Shown here in pieces: positions 9,737-19,522 of a DNA stretch of 64,000 bases; within the stretch, counting starts at the first letter, position 1, and every line of letters begins with the position of its first letter. A program made the position numbers and the translations under genes. A model generated the notes under the pieces. It was not told where the DNA came from and searched no databases. It was given only the letters and a program-made list of their open reading frames with translations. The stretch covers positions 62,001-126,000 of the forward strand of contig NZ_MBEI01000046.1 of assembly GCF_001953985.1 (NCBI RefSeq), given 5' to 3'. The DNA is from Mycobacterium colombiense (GTDB lineage Bacteria > Actinomycetota > Actinomycetes > Mycobacteriales > Mycobacteriaceae).

Positions 9737-10993
9737 GTGACATCCAGCGTTGCGGCCGAGTTCCGCTGGCGTGCATCGGGCTTGACGCGAGCGATCGCCA
9801 CCTGCGCCGGTTTTGCGATGGCCGCCGCCGTGATCGGCGCCCGGTGGCAGCTGATCGCCTTCGCCGCGCCGCTGCTCGGCGTGCTGTGCTCGATCAGCTG
9901 GCAGCGGGCCGTCCCGACGATTCATGTGCACGGCGAGCCCGACGCCCAGCGTTGCTTCGAAACCGAGCAGGCACATGTCAGGGTATGGGTGACACAACAA
10001 GGCGCATCGGCCGTCCAGGTCACCATTCCGGACATCGCGGGCATGGAGTTCGAGATCGCCGAATCCGATGCGGGCCAGGAGAAGACCGTCACGGCAACCG
10101 CGCGGCGGTGGGGCCGGTATTCCATCGATGCTCGCATCGATGTCGTTGCCCGCGGTGGACTGCTCACCGGAACGGCCACCGTCGGGGCCGCCGAGGTCAT
10201 CGTGTTTCCCTTGACGCCGCCGCAGCCCACGCCCATCCCGCAGACCGAGCTGCTCGACCGGTTGGGCGCCCACCTGACCCGCCACATCGGTCCCGGTGTG
10301 GAATACGCCGACATTCGCCTCTACGTGCCCGGCGATCAACTGCGCGCGGTCAATTGGCCGGTGAGTGCGCGCCGCGGCCAACTGCATGTGACACAGCGGC
10401 TCACCGACCGCGCGGCCGACGTCGTCGTCTTGATCGATGGGTATCGCCAGCCCGCGGGTCCGGCGACCGAGGCAACCGAGCGCGTCGTGCGCGGGGCGGC
10501 GCAAGTGGTGCAAACCGCGCTGCGCCATGGCGACCGGGCCGGCATCGTCGCTCTCGGCGGCAACCACCCGCGCTGGCTGGGTGCCGATATCGGGCAGCGC
10601 CAGTTCTATCGGGTGCTCGACACGGTCCTGAACGCCGGAGACCGATTCGAACACACCACGGGCACACTGGCGCCGCGCGCGGCGGTTCCCGCCGGGGCGA
10701 TCGTCATCGCGTTCTCCACCCTGCTCGACACCGAATTCGCTTTGGCCCTCATCAATCTGCGCAAGCGCGGCCATGTGGTGCTGGCAGTCGACATCCTGGA
10801 CAGTTCGCCGTTCGAAGACGAGCAGGATCCCGTGGTGGACCGGATGTGGGCGCTGCAGCGCTCCGCGATGTACCGCGACATGGCCACCATCGGCGTGGAC
10901 ATCGTGTCGTGGCGAGGCGACAGCGGCCTGGAGCAGTCGATGGGTGTGATGCCGGATCGCCGCCGGCGGGTGCGGGGGCGGCTTCGTGGATAA
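9737..10993 (+). CDS. DUF58 protein, Rv3163c ortholog
   Basis: 418 residues from a GTG start. The N-terminus has two hydrophobic segments (about 18-55) that anchor it, followed by an extracytoplasmic beta-rich part. The DUF58 signature EYADIRLYVPGDQLRAVNWP is at about residues 195-214, followed by a von Willebrand A-like domain (VVVLIDGY...). DUF58 proteins partner MoxR ATPases, encoded directly upstream. It overlaps the following gene by 8 bp. The precise substrate of the system is unknown. Confidence 0.9.
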   Translation: MTSSVAAEFRWRASGLTRAIATCAGFAMAAAVIGARWQLIAFAAPLLGVLCSISWQRAVPTIHVHGEPDAQRCFETEQAHVRVWVTQQGASAVQVTIPDIAGMEFEIAESDAGQEKTVTATARRWGRYSIDARIDVVARGGLLTGTATVGAAEVIVFPLTPPQPTPIPQTELLDRLGAHLTRHIGPGVEYADIRLYVPGDQLRAVNWPVSARRGQLHVTQRLTDRAADVVVLIDGYRQPAGPATEATERVVRGAAQVVQTALRHGDRAGIVALGGNHPRWLGADIGQRQFYRVLDTVLNAGDRFEHTTGTLAPRAAVPAGAIVIAFSTLLDTEFALALINLRKRGHVVLAVDILDSSPFEDEQDPVVDRMWALQRSAMYRDMATIGVDIVSWRGDSGLEQSMGVMPDRRRRVRGRLRG

Positions 10994-11450
10994 CGCTGGT
11001 GCGGGGGTGCTGGCGCGGGTGTGGGCGCCCGCGTTCGCGACGGGTTTCGGCCTGCTGATGGTGGGGCTAGCGGCTGACGGTTGGCAGGGCCCCGCGGTGA
11101 TCGCCTGGGTGGCGGCGCTGATCGCGGTCGCGGTGGGCACCGTATTCCGGCGCGCCGCAACGGTTGCCGTGCTGCTGGCGGCGATCACCGTGATGCTGAC
11201 CGACCCGCCGCTGATCTTCGTCGCGCTGTCCGGATTGTGTGCCGCCGCCTACCTGGTATGCCGCCACGCGGTCGGCGCGGTGGCCCCGGTGGTGCTGGAC
11301 AGCTGGCCGACGGCCGTTGGCGCCGTGGGGTTTACGTTCGCCGGACTTGTTGCGACGTCGTTTCCCCTGCAAGTGCCGTGGTTGCCGTTGCTGGCCCCGC
11401 TGGGGGCATTGGTGATCTACCTACTGGCCATCAGGCCGTTCATGGGCTGA
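10986..11450 (+). CDS. Integral membrane protein, Rv3162c ortholog
   Basis: 154 residues, almost entirely hydrophobic with about five or six predicted transmembrane helices and no catalytic motif. The GTG start at 10986 overlaps the DUF58 stop by 8 bp, so it is translated with the MoxR cluster and is its last gene. It converges on nuoN with 21 bp between stops. The function is unknown. Confidence 0.8.
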   Translation: MDNAGAGVLARVWAPAFATGFGLLMVGLAADGWQGPAVIAWVAALIAVAVGTVFRRAATVAVLLAAITVMLTDPPLIFVALSGLCAAAYLVCRHAVGAVAPVVLDSWPTAVGAVGFTFAGLVATSFPLQVPWLPLLAPLGALVIYLLAIRPFMG

Positions 11451-11471
11451 CCGGTGACGGTCGGACCCGCG

Positions 11472-13061
11472 TCAGTGCAGCAGCTGGGCAGCCTGGTCGG
11501 CGAGATCGAGCAGCGGCTGCGGGAAGATACCGAGCGCGACGGTGACCGCGGCGCACACCGCGATGGCGGCCTTGCTCAAGATGCCCGGCGCCACTACGTG
11601 CGGGGTGTCCTCGGTCGCTTCGGTGAAGAACATCGACACGATCACCCGCACGTAGAAGTAGGCGGCGACCCCGCTGGCGACCACACCGACGATCACCAGC
11701 GGCACAGCGCCACCCTGGGCGGCGGCCTTGAAGACGGCGAGCTTGCTGACGAAGCCACTGGTCAGGGGGATGCCGGCGAACGCCAACAAAAACATCGAAA
11801 ACATCACGCCCACAATGGGTGAGCGCTGACCCAGCCCCGCCCAATGTGAGAGTGTGGCGTCCTCGACCCCGTCGGCGTCGCGGATCAGGCCGACGATGGC
11901 GAACGCGCCGACGGTGCTGAAGCTGTAGGCCAGCAGATAGAACAGCGTGGCCGACAGGCCCGTGTGGTTGTCCGCGATGACGCCGGTGAGGATGAACCCG
12001 ACGTGGGCGACCGACGAGTAGGCCAGCATGCGTTTGACGTCGGTCTGGTTCACCGCGGTGATGGTGCCGACCGCCATGGTCAGGATGGAGATGGCCCACA
12101 ACACCGGGCGCCACTGATCGTGCAGCGGCGGCAGCGCCACGTAGATAACCCGAAGCAACGCACCGAAAGCCGCGACCTTGGTGGCCGCCGCCATGAACCC
12201 GGTGATGGGGGTGGGTGCGCCCTGGTACACGTCCGGAATCCACGAGTGGAATGGAACGGCGCCGACCTTGAACAGTAGGCCGACCGACAGCAGCGCGACG
12301 CCGACCAGCGCCATGGAGGTGTCGCCGCGCGCGGCAAGCGCATCGCGGATACCGGTCAGCAGCAGCGTGCCGGTGGCACCGTAGAGCAGCGCGACACCGT
12401 ACAGGAAGAACGCCGACGAAAACGCGCCCAGCAGAAAGTACTTCATCGCCGCTTCCTGCGAGAGCAGGCGGCGGTGACGGGCCAGGCCGCACATCAGGTA
12501 CAGCGGCAGCGACAACACTTCCAGCGCAACGAACATCGTCAACAGGTCGTTGGACGCGGGAAAGACCATCATGCCGCCGACCGACAACAGCGCCAGCGGG
12601 AACAGTTCCGTCTGGGCGGCCCCGGCCCGCTCGGCCTCGCGCTCGGCGTCGCTGTCCGGCACCGCCGATGCCTGCGGCGTAAAGGAATCCAGGCCGCCCG
12701 AGCCGGCAGTGCCGACTCCCGCGGACACCTTGCTGTCCGCCTTGGCCTGCGTGCGTTCGGCGATGAAGATCACCGCCATCACCGCGACCAGCAGCACGGT
12801 GCCCTGCAGATACAGCGTCGGCCGGTCAATGGCCATGGCGCCCAACACCGCGACGCGGCCCGAGCTCTGGATCGAGCGGCTCACCGCGATGACCGCAACG
12901 AACGCGGCGATCAAACCGGCCAGCGAGAGCGCCACCTGCGCGGTGTAGCGAATTCGCCTGGGCAGGAACGCCTCTGCGAGGACAGCCAGCACGGCCACGC
13001 CGAACACGATGAGCGTCGGGGACAGCAGAAAGTACTGGATGCTCGGGGTAGGGAGGGTCAT
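11472..13061 (-). CDS. nuoN: NADH dehydrogenase I subunit N
   Basis: 529 residues, an antiporter-like subunit of the proton-pumping NADH:menaquinone oxidoreductase with about 14 membrane helices. Conserved features include a membrane Lys (LLFKVGAVPFHSWIPDVYQGAP) and AVNQTDVKRMLAYSSVAHVGF. A soluble Ala/Ser/Glu-rich loop of about 50 residues (near 105-155) is inserted, as in other mycobacterial NuoN. It is the last gene of the nuo operon. The ATG overlaps the nuoM stop (ATGA). Confidence 0.97.
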   Translation of the reverse strand: MTLPTPSIQYFLLSPTLIVFGVAVLAVLAEAFLPRRIRYTAQVALSLAGLIAAFVAVIAVSRSIQSSGRVAVLGAMAIDRPTLYLQGTVLLVAVMAVIFIAERTQAKADSKVSAGVGTAGSGGLDSFTPQASAVPDSDAEREAERAGAAQTELFPLALLSVGGMMVFPASNDLLTMFVALEVLSLPLYLMCGLARHRRLLSQEAAMKYFLLGAFSSAFFLYGVALLYGATGTLLLTGIRDALAARGDTSMALVGVALLSVGLLFKVGAVPFHSWIPDVYQGAPTPITGFMAAATKVAAFGALLRVIYVALPPLHDQWRPVLWAISILTMAVGTITAVNQTDVKRMLAYSSVAHVGFILTGVIADNHTGLSATLFYLLAYSFSTVGAFAIVGLIRDADGVEDATLSHWAGLGQRSPIVGVMFSMFLLAFAGIPLTSGFVSKLAVFKAAAQGGAVPLVIVGVVASGVAAYFYVRVIVSMFFTEATEDTPHVVAPGILSKAAIAVCAAVTVALGIFPQPLLDLADQAAQLLH

Positions 13062-14641
13062 CGCGGTCCTTCGGCGGTCCGGTGGAGGTCGGCCGGTCTG
13101 GGTGTTCCCACCGGGACGGTCGGCTTGGGGTCATGCTGGCCGATGGTGGTCATGGTGTTCTCGACGGCCGGATTGATGATGTCGAGCACCGGCTTGGGAT
13201 AGATGCCGAGCACCAGCAGCAGCGCGATCAGCGGTGCGACGACGATCAATTCGCGTGCACGCAGATCACTGATCTTCTCGTTGCCGCTGAGGACCGGCCC
13301 GGTCATCACGCGCTGGTACAGCCACAACATGTAGACCGCCGAGAGCACCAACGCGGTGACCCCGAAGGCGGCGGCCAGCCAGTACCGGTTGAAAGTGCCC
13401 AGCAGGACCAGGAATTCGCTGATGAACGGCGCCAGGCCCGGCAGCGACAGGGTGGCCATGGCCGAGACCAGGAAGGTGCCGGCGAGTATCGGAGCCACCT
13501 TCTGCACGCCGCCGTAGTCGGCGATCGACCGGCTGCCGTGCCGCGCTATCAGGAATCCGGCGATCAGGAAGACCGCGGCCGTGGACAGGCCGTGGTTGAG
13601 CATGTACAGCGTCGACCCGCTCTGCCCCTGGCTGGTCATCACGAAGATGCCCAGGATGATGAACCCGAAGTGCGAAATCGAGGTGTAGGCGATCAGCCGC
13701 ATGATGTCGGTCTGGCCGATGGCGACGATCGCCCCGTAGATCACCCCGATGACCGCCAGCACGACGATCAGCGGGCGGAAATACGTTGAGGCACCGGGGA
13801 ACAGCTCCAGGCAGTAGCGCAGCATGCCGAAGGTGCCGACCTTGTCCATCACCGCCATCATCAGCACCGCGGTCGCCGGGGTGGCCTCGACGGCGGCGTC
13901 CGGCAGCCAGCGGTGGAACGGCCATAGCGGGGCCTTGATCGCGAACGCGAACATGAAGCCCAGGAACAGCGCCTTGAACACCGCCGAGTCGGCGCCGTAG
14001 CGGCCGGAGGCGACGCCGGCCACGATCTCGCGGAAGTCGAAGGTGCCCGAACCGTGCTGCGAGGTCACCACGTACAGGCCGATCACCGCGGCCAGCATGA
14101 TCAGACCGCCGAACAGGTTGTACAACAAGAACTTCACGGCCGCGCGCGACCTGCCGGTCCCGCCGCCGAAACCCCCGATCAGGAAGTACATCGGGACGAG
14201 CATGGCCTCGAAGAAGACGTAGAACAGCAGCACGTCCAGGGCGACGACCGAGATCAGCACCATGGATTCGATGGCCAGCGTCAGGGCGATGTAGGCCTGC
14301 ACCCCGCGGCTGCGCTCGCCACCATCGTTCCAGCCCGCCACCTGCAACACCGGAATCAGCACCGCGGTCAGCAGCACCAGCACGACCGCGATGCCGTCGA
14401 CGCCCAGGGTGTAGCCTGCGCCGAACGCTGGGATCCAGTGGTGGCTTTCGACGAATTGGTAAGGCGCGCCTCCGGTCTTGAACCCGACGGTGACGACGAC
14501 CGCCACCGCCAGGGTCAGGACGCCGAAGACCAGGCCGGTCCACTTGGCGAGTTGGCGCAGCCCGGGTGGCATCAGGATGATCAGCACGGAGCCGGCCAGC
14601 GGCACCAGCCACAGCACGCTCAGCCATGGAACGCTATTCAC
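13058..14641 (-). CDS. nuoM: NADH dehydrogenase I subunit M
   Basis: 527 residues, the second antiporter-like proton channel of complex I. The conserved Glu is in VLLFYVFFEAMLVPMYFLIG, Lys in the AIKAPLWPFHRWLPDAAVEA loop, and QTDIMRLIAYTSISHFG is typical of the family. The start is a GTG at 14641, preceded by AAAAGGAGCGGC, which gives a good ribosome site. It lies 48 bp after nuoL, the second largest gap within nuo. Confidence 0.97.
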   Translation of the reverse strand: MNSVPWLSVLWLVPLAGSVLIILMPPGLRQLAKWTGLVFGVLTLAVAVVVTVGFKTGGAPYQFVESHHWIPAFGAGYTLGVDGIAVVLVLLTAVLIPVLQVAGWNDGGERSRGVQAYIALTLAIESMVLISVVALDVLLFYVFFEAMLVPMYFLIGGFGGGTGRSRAAVKFLLYNLFGGLIMLAAVIGLYVVTSQHGSGTFDFREIVAGVASGRYGADSAVFKALFLGFMFAFAIKAPLWPFHRWLPDAAVEATPATAVLMMAVMDKVGTFGMLRYCLELFPGASTYFRPLIVVLAVIGVIYGAIVAIGQTDIMRLIAYTSISHFGFIILGIFVMTSQGQSGSTLYMLNHGLSTAAVFLIAGFLIARHGSRSIADYGGVQKVAPILAGTFLVSAMATLSLPGLAPFISEFLVLLGTFNRYWLAAAFGVTALVLSAVYMLWLYQRVMTGPVLSGNEKISDLRARELIVVAPLIALLLVLGIYPKPVLDIINPAVENTMTTIGQHDPKPTVPVGTPRPADLHRTAEGPR

Positions 14642-14689
14642 CAGCGCCGCTCCTTTTCATCGCATTGGACCGCATCTCGCCGCCGCGAA

Positions 14690-16576
14690 TCACCACAGTC
14701 TCACCGCCAGGATCAGCGCGATCACCAGCACGGCGCCCGTCAGCATCGACAGTGCGTAGTTGCGGGCGAAGCCGGTTTGCAGCCCCCGCAGCCGATTTGA
14801 CGTCGAACTCACCAGCGCTGCCAGCGCGTTGACCGAGCCGTCGACACCCGCGTTGTCGACGTCGACGAGAGCGTGGGTCAGTGATGCGCCCGGGCGCATG
14901 AAGACCTCTTCGTTGAAGGCGTCGCCGTAGAAGTCGTTGCGTACCGCCGTCGTCAGCGCCGACACGGAGAGCGGAGCCACCCGGGGGATCGGTATCTTCG
15001 CGTACAACCGGTAGGCCACCGCGATGCCGATGACCACGACACCCAGCGCCAGCGCGGAGCTGGCCCAGGCCGGGAACGCGCGGGTGACTTCCTCGTGCTT
15101 TCCGACGACGGGCTCGAGCCAGCGCTGCAGGGTGCCGCCCACCGCCAGCAGGCCGCCGGAGAACACCGAGCCGACGGCGAGCAGAATCATCGGCCACGTC
15201 ATCAGGCCGGGTGCCTCGTGCGGGCGGGCGCCGGGACCCCAGCGCTTCTTGCCGAAGAACGTCATGAGCATCACGCGCGTCATGTAGAAGGCGGTGACGC
15301 CGGCGCCCAGCAGCGCGGCCCCACCCAGCAGGTAACCGCGGATGCCACCCGAGGCCAGCGCCGCCTCGATGATGGCGTCCTTGGAGAAGTAGCCGGCGAA
15401 GGGTGGCACGCCGATGATTGCGAGGTAACCCAGGCCGAAGGTGACGAACGTAATGGGCAGCGCCGCACGCAAACCGCCGTAGCGGCGCATGTCCTGTTCT
15501 TCGTGCATCGCGTGAATCACCGCACCGGAGCCGAGGAACAGCCCGGCCTTGAAGAACCCGTGGGTGAGCAGATGCATGATCGCGAAGGCATAGCCGGCCG
15601 GCCCGAGGCCCGCCGCCAGCACCATGTAGCCGATCTGGCTCATCGTCGACGCCGCCAGCGCCCGCTTGATGTCGTCCTTGGCACAGCCGATGAACGCACC
15701 GAGCAGCAGCGTTACCGCACCCACGATGACCACGGCCAGCCGTGCGTCGGGGGACAGGTTGTACAACGGATTTGATCGCACGATCAGATAGACGCCGGCC
15801 GTCACCATGGTGGCGGCGTGGATCAGCGCGGACACCGGGGTGGGGCCTTCCATGGCGTCACCCAGCCACGCCTGCAGCGGGACTTGCGCGGACTTGGCGC
15901 AGGCGCCCAGCAGCAACAGCAATCCCATGGCGGTCAGCGCGCCGTGGCCGGCGGCGGGCGCGCCGGCGAACACCCCGGCGTACGACAGGGTGCCGAAAGT
16001 GCTGAACATCAAGAACATTCCCAGGGCCAGCCCGGCGTCGCCGACCCGGTTCATCACGAACGCCTTCTTGGCCGCGGTGGCCGCCGTCGGCTTGTGGTAC
16101 CAGAACCCGATCAGCAGGTAGGACGCCAGGCCGACGCCTTCCCAGCCGACGTAGAGCACCACGTAGTTGTCGGCGACGACCAGCAGCAGCATCGATGCCA
16201 GAAACAGGTTGAGGTAGCCGAAAAACCTTCGGCGGTCGGAGTCTTCGGCCATGTAGGCGACCGAATAGATGTGGATCAGCGACCCGACCCCGGTTATCAG
16301 CAGCACGAAACACACCGACAGCTGGTCGATTTGCAGCCCGAGGTCGACCTGGAGCTGGCCCACCGGGATCCAGCTGAACACCCTCTGGTGGATGACGCGG
16401 TCGTCGGCCGGGCGGCCGAGCAGCTCCGAGAGCAGGCTCAGGCCCACCCCGAACGCCGCGAGGGCGGTGGCACAGCCCAGCCAATGCCCCCACCGGTCGG
16501 TGCGTCGCCCGCCGAACAGCAAGATTGCGGCGCCCGCCAGTGGCAGCGCGACCAGCAGCCAGGTGTATTGAGTCAT
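14690..16576 (-). CDS. nuoL: NADH dehydrogenase I subunit L
   Basis: 628 residues, the distal antiporter-like subunit of complex I with about 16 membrane helices and the long lateral helix at the C-terminus. Recognisable blocks are [40 protein letters not shown] and [20 protein letters not shown]. The ATG is at 16576, 10 bp after nuoK. The frame is intact and of usual length. Confidence 0.97.
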   Translation of the reverse strand: MTQYTWLLVALPLAGAAILLFGGRRTDRWGHWLGCATALAAFGVGLSLLSELLGRPADDRVIHQRVFSWIPVGQLQVDLGLQIDQLSVCFVLLITGVGSLIHIYSVAYMAEDSDRRRFFGYLNLFLASMLLLVVADNYVVLYVGWEGVGLASYLLIGFWYHKPTAATAAKKAFVMNRVGDAGLALGMFLMFSTFGTLSYAGVFAGAPAAGHGALTAMGLLLLLGACAKSAQVPLQAWLGDAMEGPTPVSALIHAATMVTAGVYLIVRSNPLYNLSPDARLAVVIVGAVTLLLGAFIGCAKDDIKRALAASTMSQIGYMVLAAGLGPAGYAFAIMHLLTHGFFKAGLFLGSGAVIHAMHEEQDMRRYGGLRAALPITFVTFGLGYLAIIGVPPFAGYFSKDAIIEAALASGGIRGYLLGGAALLGAGVTAFYMTRVMLMTFFGKKRWGPGARPHEAPGLMTWPMILLAVGSVFSGGLLAVGGTLQRWLEPVVGKHEEVTRAFPAWASSALALGVVVIGIAVAYRLYAKIPIPRVAPLSVSALTTAVRNDFYGDAFNEEVFMRPGASLTHALVDVDNAGVDGSVNALAALVSSTSNRLRGLQTGFARNYALSMLTGAVLVIALILAVRLW

Positions 16577-16586
16577 GTTGGCGTCG

Positions 16587-16886
16587 TCAGCCTTTGAGTA
16601 GGTTCGCGTCGTCGACGGACGCCGATTTGCGGGTACGGAAGATGGTCATGATGATGGCCAGCCCGATGACCACCTCGCAGGCTGCGACCACCATCGTGAA
16701 GAAGGCGATCATCTGCCCGTCCAGGTGGCCGTGCATCCGGGCGAACGTGACGAACGCGAGGTTGACCGCGTTGAGCATCAGCTCGACGCACATGAACATC
16801 ACGATGGCGTTGCGACGCAACAACACACCGGACGCCCCGATGGTGAACAGCAGCGCCGAAAGGTACAGGTAATTGGCCGGATTCAC
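16587..16886 (-). CDS. nuoK: NADH dehydrogenase I subunit K
   Basis: 99 residues, three membrane helices, with the conserved membrane Glu residues of the proton path ([14 protein letters not shown] and [10 protein letters not shown]). The start is GTG at 16886, preceded by GGAGGTACGTC, a strong ribosome site, and overlaps the nuoJ stop by 4 bp (GTGA). Confidence 0.97.
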   Translation of the reverse strand: MNPANYLYLSALLFTIGASGVLLRRNAIVMFMCVELMLNAVNLAFVTFARMHGHLDGQMIAFFTMVVAACEVVIGLAIIMTIFRTRKSASVDDANLLKG

Positions 16887-17707
16887 GACGTACCTCCTTG
16901 GGAGAGAGTCGGGCTCGGCTCGGGGGACGCGGACGGTGTCTTCTTGCCGTCGGCGCCGCGGCTTTGCAGCATCGGCGAGACCGAGAGCTTCGAGTACGAG
17001 CCGTCCGGCAGCAACGCGGCCACGTCGACGGCGTTGTGGCGTGCGTACACACCGGGGCTGGGCATCGGGGTGGGGTGCCCGCCCGAGCGGAACCGTTCCT
17101 GCGAGAGCTCGCGCTGCGTCTTGCGGCGCTCGAAGCGCTCACGGTGCGCCAGCACCATCGCACCGACGGCCGCGGTGATCAGCAGCGCGCTGGTGAGCTC
17201 GAACGCCCACAGGTACCGCGAAAAGATCAGCGCCGCCAGCCCTTCCACGTTGCCGTTGGCGTTGGCAGTGGTCAGTCCCGCGAAGCCGCCGGTGGTCACG
17301 TTGCCGATGGCGGCGATCAGCAGGATGCCGAACCCGATCCCGGCGGCCACGCCGACGATGCGCTGACCGCGCAGCGTCTCCTTGAGGGATTCCGCGGAGT
17401 CCACACCGATGAGCATCAGCACGAACAAGAACAGCATCATCACCGCGCCGGTGTAGACGACGACTTGAACCACACCCAGAAACAGCGCGTCCTGGATCAT
17501 GTAGAAGACCGCCAGGATAATCATGGTCATCGCCAGGAACATCGCCGAGTAGACGGCGTTGACGGCGGTGACCACCCCGATCGCACCGATCACGGCCAGG
17601 ACGCCCAGTACCCAGAAGGCGACCGCTTCGCCGGTGGAGGTGCGGACGATGGTGTCCTGCGCAAAACTCGAGGCCACGGCGACGGTGTGGCCGGCCAATC
17701 CGGTCAC
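16883..17707 (-). CDS. nuoJ: NADH dehydrogenase I subunit J
   Basis: 274 residues. The first roughly 190 residues form the five-helix membrane domain, including the [20 protein letters not shown] pi-bulge helix involved in coupling. The C-terminal roughly 80 residues are a hydrophilic extension rich in Arg, Pro and Ser, as in mycobacterial NuoJ. The start is GTG at 17707, overlapping the nuoI stop (GTGA). Confidence 0.96.
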   Translation of the reverse strand: MTGLAGHTVAVASSFAQDTIVRTSTGEAVAFWVLGVLAVIGAIGVVTAVNAVYSAMFLAMTMIILAVFYMIQDALFLGVVQVVVYTGAVMMLFLFVLMLIGVDSAESLKETLRGQRIVGVAAGIGFGILLIAAIGNVTTGGFAGLTTANANGNVEGLAALIFSRYLWAFELTSALLITAAVGAMVLAHRERFERRKTQRELSQERFRSGGHPTPMPSPGVYARHNAVDVAALLPDGSYSKLSVSPMLQSRGADGKKTPSASPEPSPTLSQGGTS

Positions 17708-18249
17708 CGCGAGTCTCCGGCCTGCTGGGTCTGGCGCAACCCGTGTGCGGTCACATTGCCTTGGTAGTAATCCTTGTCGGTGGCGCCTTCGGTCCTGGGG
17801 TGCGGCGGCGCGAGCATGTCCTGCAGCAGCGGCGCCAGCAGCCGGTCCTTCTCGTAGATCAGGTCCGCGCGGTTGTCGTCGGCCATCTCGTAGTCATTGG
17901 TCATCGTCAACGCCCGGGTGGGGCAGGCCTCGATGCACAGCCCGCAACCGATGCACCGCAGATAGTTGATCTGGTAGACGCGGCCGTAACGTTCCCCGGG
18001 CGAATACCTGAGTTCCTCGGTGTTGTCCGCGCCCTCCACGTAGATCGCGTCGGCCGGGCATGCCCACGCGCACAATTCGCACCCGATGCATTTCTCCAGA
18101 CCGTCCGGGTAGCGGTTGAGCTGGTGACGGCCGTGGTAGCGCGGCATGACGGGGCCCGGCTTCTCCGGATACTCCTCGGTGACATTCCTTTTGAACATCG
18201 ATCCGAACGTCACGCCGAATCCGGCTACGGCGTCCAAGAATTTAGCCAC
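17704..18249 (-). CDS. nuoI: NADH dehydrogenase I subunit I (two 4Fe-4S clusters)
   Basis: 181 residues from GTG 18249. Two ferredoxin motifs bind the 4Fe-4S clusters N6a and N6b: Cys53, 56, 59, 63 ([11 protein letters not shown]) and Cys98, 101, 104, 108 ([11 protein letters not shown]). The subunit passes electrons to NuoB. GGAGAA before the GTG supports this start. A longer Arg-rich N-terminus is possible in frame, overlapping nuoH, since M. tuberculosis NuoI is annotated longer. It overlaps nuoH by 8 bp. Confidence 0.94.
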   Translation of the reverse strand: MAKFLDAVAGFGVTFGSMFKRNVTEEYPEKPGPVMPRYHGRHQLNRYPDGLEKCIGCELCAWACPADAIYVEGADNTEELRYSPGERYGRVYQINYLRCIGCGLCIEACPTRALTMTNDYEMADDNRADLIYEKDRLLAPLLQDMLAPPHPRTEGATDKDYYQGNVTAHGLRQTQQAGDSR

Positions 18250-19522
18250 GTGCTTTCTCCTTGCTCGCCGCCGCCAGCGATTTCTGGGCCGTCGATGGCA
18301 GCGGCGGTGTCGGGAATACGGGTGTGGAGTCGAGTGCGGCCGGCAGCTTCTTCGCATCGCGGCGCAGCTGCTTCTCCAGCGCGCGAATACCCGGCGCGCT
18401 GAACGGCTTTCGCAGCAACAGCACGAGCGCGGTGGCGAACACGGCGCTGCTCACCACGAGGATCGGGGTCCAGTGCTGATAGCCCTGGTTCTGCAGCGTG
18501 CGAATGACGGCGGCGATCAGCACCCAGACCAGCGAGGCCGGGATCAGCAGCTTCCAGCCCAGCCCCATGAACTGGTCGTAGCGCAGCCGGGGCAGCGAGG
18601 CCCGCAGCCAGAAGTAGACGAACAGGAAGGTCCACATCTTCGCGGTGAACCAGAGCACCGGCCACCAGCCGGTGTTGGCGCCGTCCCACATGTTCAGCGG
18701 CCACGGCGCGTGCCAGCCGCCGAAGAACAGGGCCGTGGCCAGCGAGGAGACCGTCATCATGTTGACGTACTCGGCCAGCATGAACATAGCGAACTTCAGC
18801 GACGAGTACTCAGTGTGGAATCCGGCGACCAGCTCACCCTCGGCCTCGGGCAAATCGAAAGGCGCCCGGTTGGTTTCACCGACCATCGAGATGAGATAGA
18901 TGACGAACGACGGCAGCAGCAGGAACACGTACCAGACCCGGTCCTGCGCGGCGACGATCTGCGACGTCGACATGGTGCCGGCGTAGAGGAATACCGCGGC
19001 GAACGACAGCCCCATCGCCACCTCGTAGGAGATGACCTGGGCGGTGGAGCGCACCCCGCCCAGCAGCGGGTAGGTGGATCCGGAAGCCCAACCGCCCAGC
19101 ACGATTCCGTACACGCCTATCGCCGACAGCCCCAGGATGAACAGCACCGCGACCGGCAGGTCGGTCAGCTGCAGCGGTGTGCGGTGGCCGAACACCGACA
19201 CCACCGGACCGAACGGGATGAACGCGAAGGCGGTGAAAGCCGGAATCGTGGAGATGACCGGCGCCGCGAAGTAGACGAACTTGTCGACCCCACCCGGGGT
19301 GATGGTTTCCTTGAGCGCCAACTTGATTCCGTCGGCCAGGCTCTGCAGCACACCCCACGGCCCCGCCCGGTTGGGTCCGGGCCGCAGCTGCATCCAGCCG
19401 AGGATCTTGCGCTCCAGCAGAATCGCCACCAGAACGTTCAGCATGAGGAACACGAAGATCGCCAGCGCCTTGCCGAGCACCAGCCACCAGGTGTCGTGCC
19501 CGAAGACGGTCAAGCCGGTCAT
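18242..19522 (-). CDS. nuoH: NADH dehydrogenase I subunit H
   Basis: 426 residues with eight or nine membrane helices. NuoH forms the quinone cavity roof. The conserved loop reads [20 protein letters not shown], with [18 protein letters not shown] and the acidic [20 protein letters not shown] segment. The C-terminus carries a mycobacterial cytoplasmic tail of about 60 residues rich in Lys and Arg. ATG at 19522 overlaps the nuoG stop (ATGA); the upstream in-frame extension is not coding. Confidence 0.97.
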   Translation of the reverse strand: MTGLTVFGHDTWWLVLGKALAIFVFLMLNVLVAILLERKILGWMQLRPGPNRAGPWGVLQSLADGIKLALKETITPGGVDKFVYFAAPVISTIPAFTAFAFIPFGPVVSVFGHRTPLQLTDLPVAVLFILGLSAIGVYGIVLGGWASGSTYPLLGGVRSTAQVISYEVAMGLSFAAVFLYAGTMSTSQIVAAQDRVWYVFLLLPSFVIYLISMVGETNRAPFDLPEAEGELVAGFHTEYSSLKFAMFMLAEYVNMMTVSSLATALFFGGWHAPWPLNMWDGANTGWWPVLWFTAKMWTFLFVYFWLRASLPRLRYDQFMGLGWKLLIPASLVWVLIAAVIRTLQNQGYQHWTPILVVSSAVFATALVLLLRKPFSAPGIRALEKQLRRDAKKLPAALDSTPVFPTPPLPSTAQKSLAAASKEKARG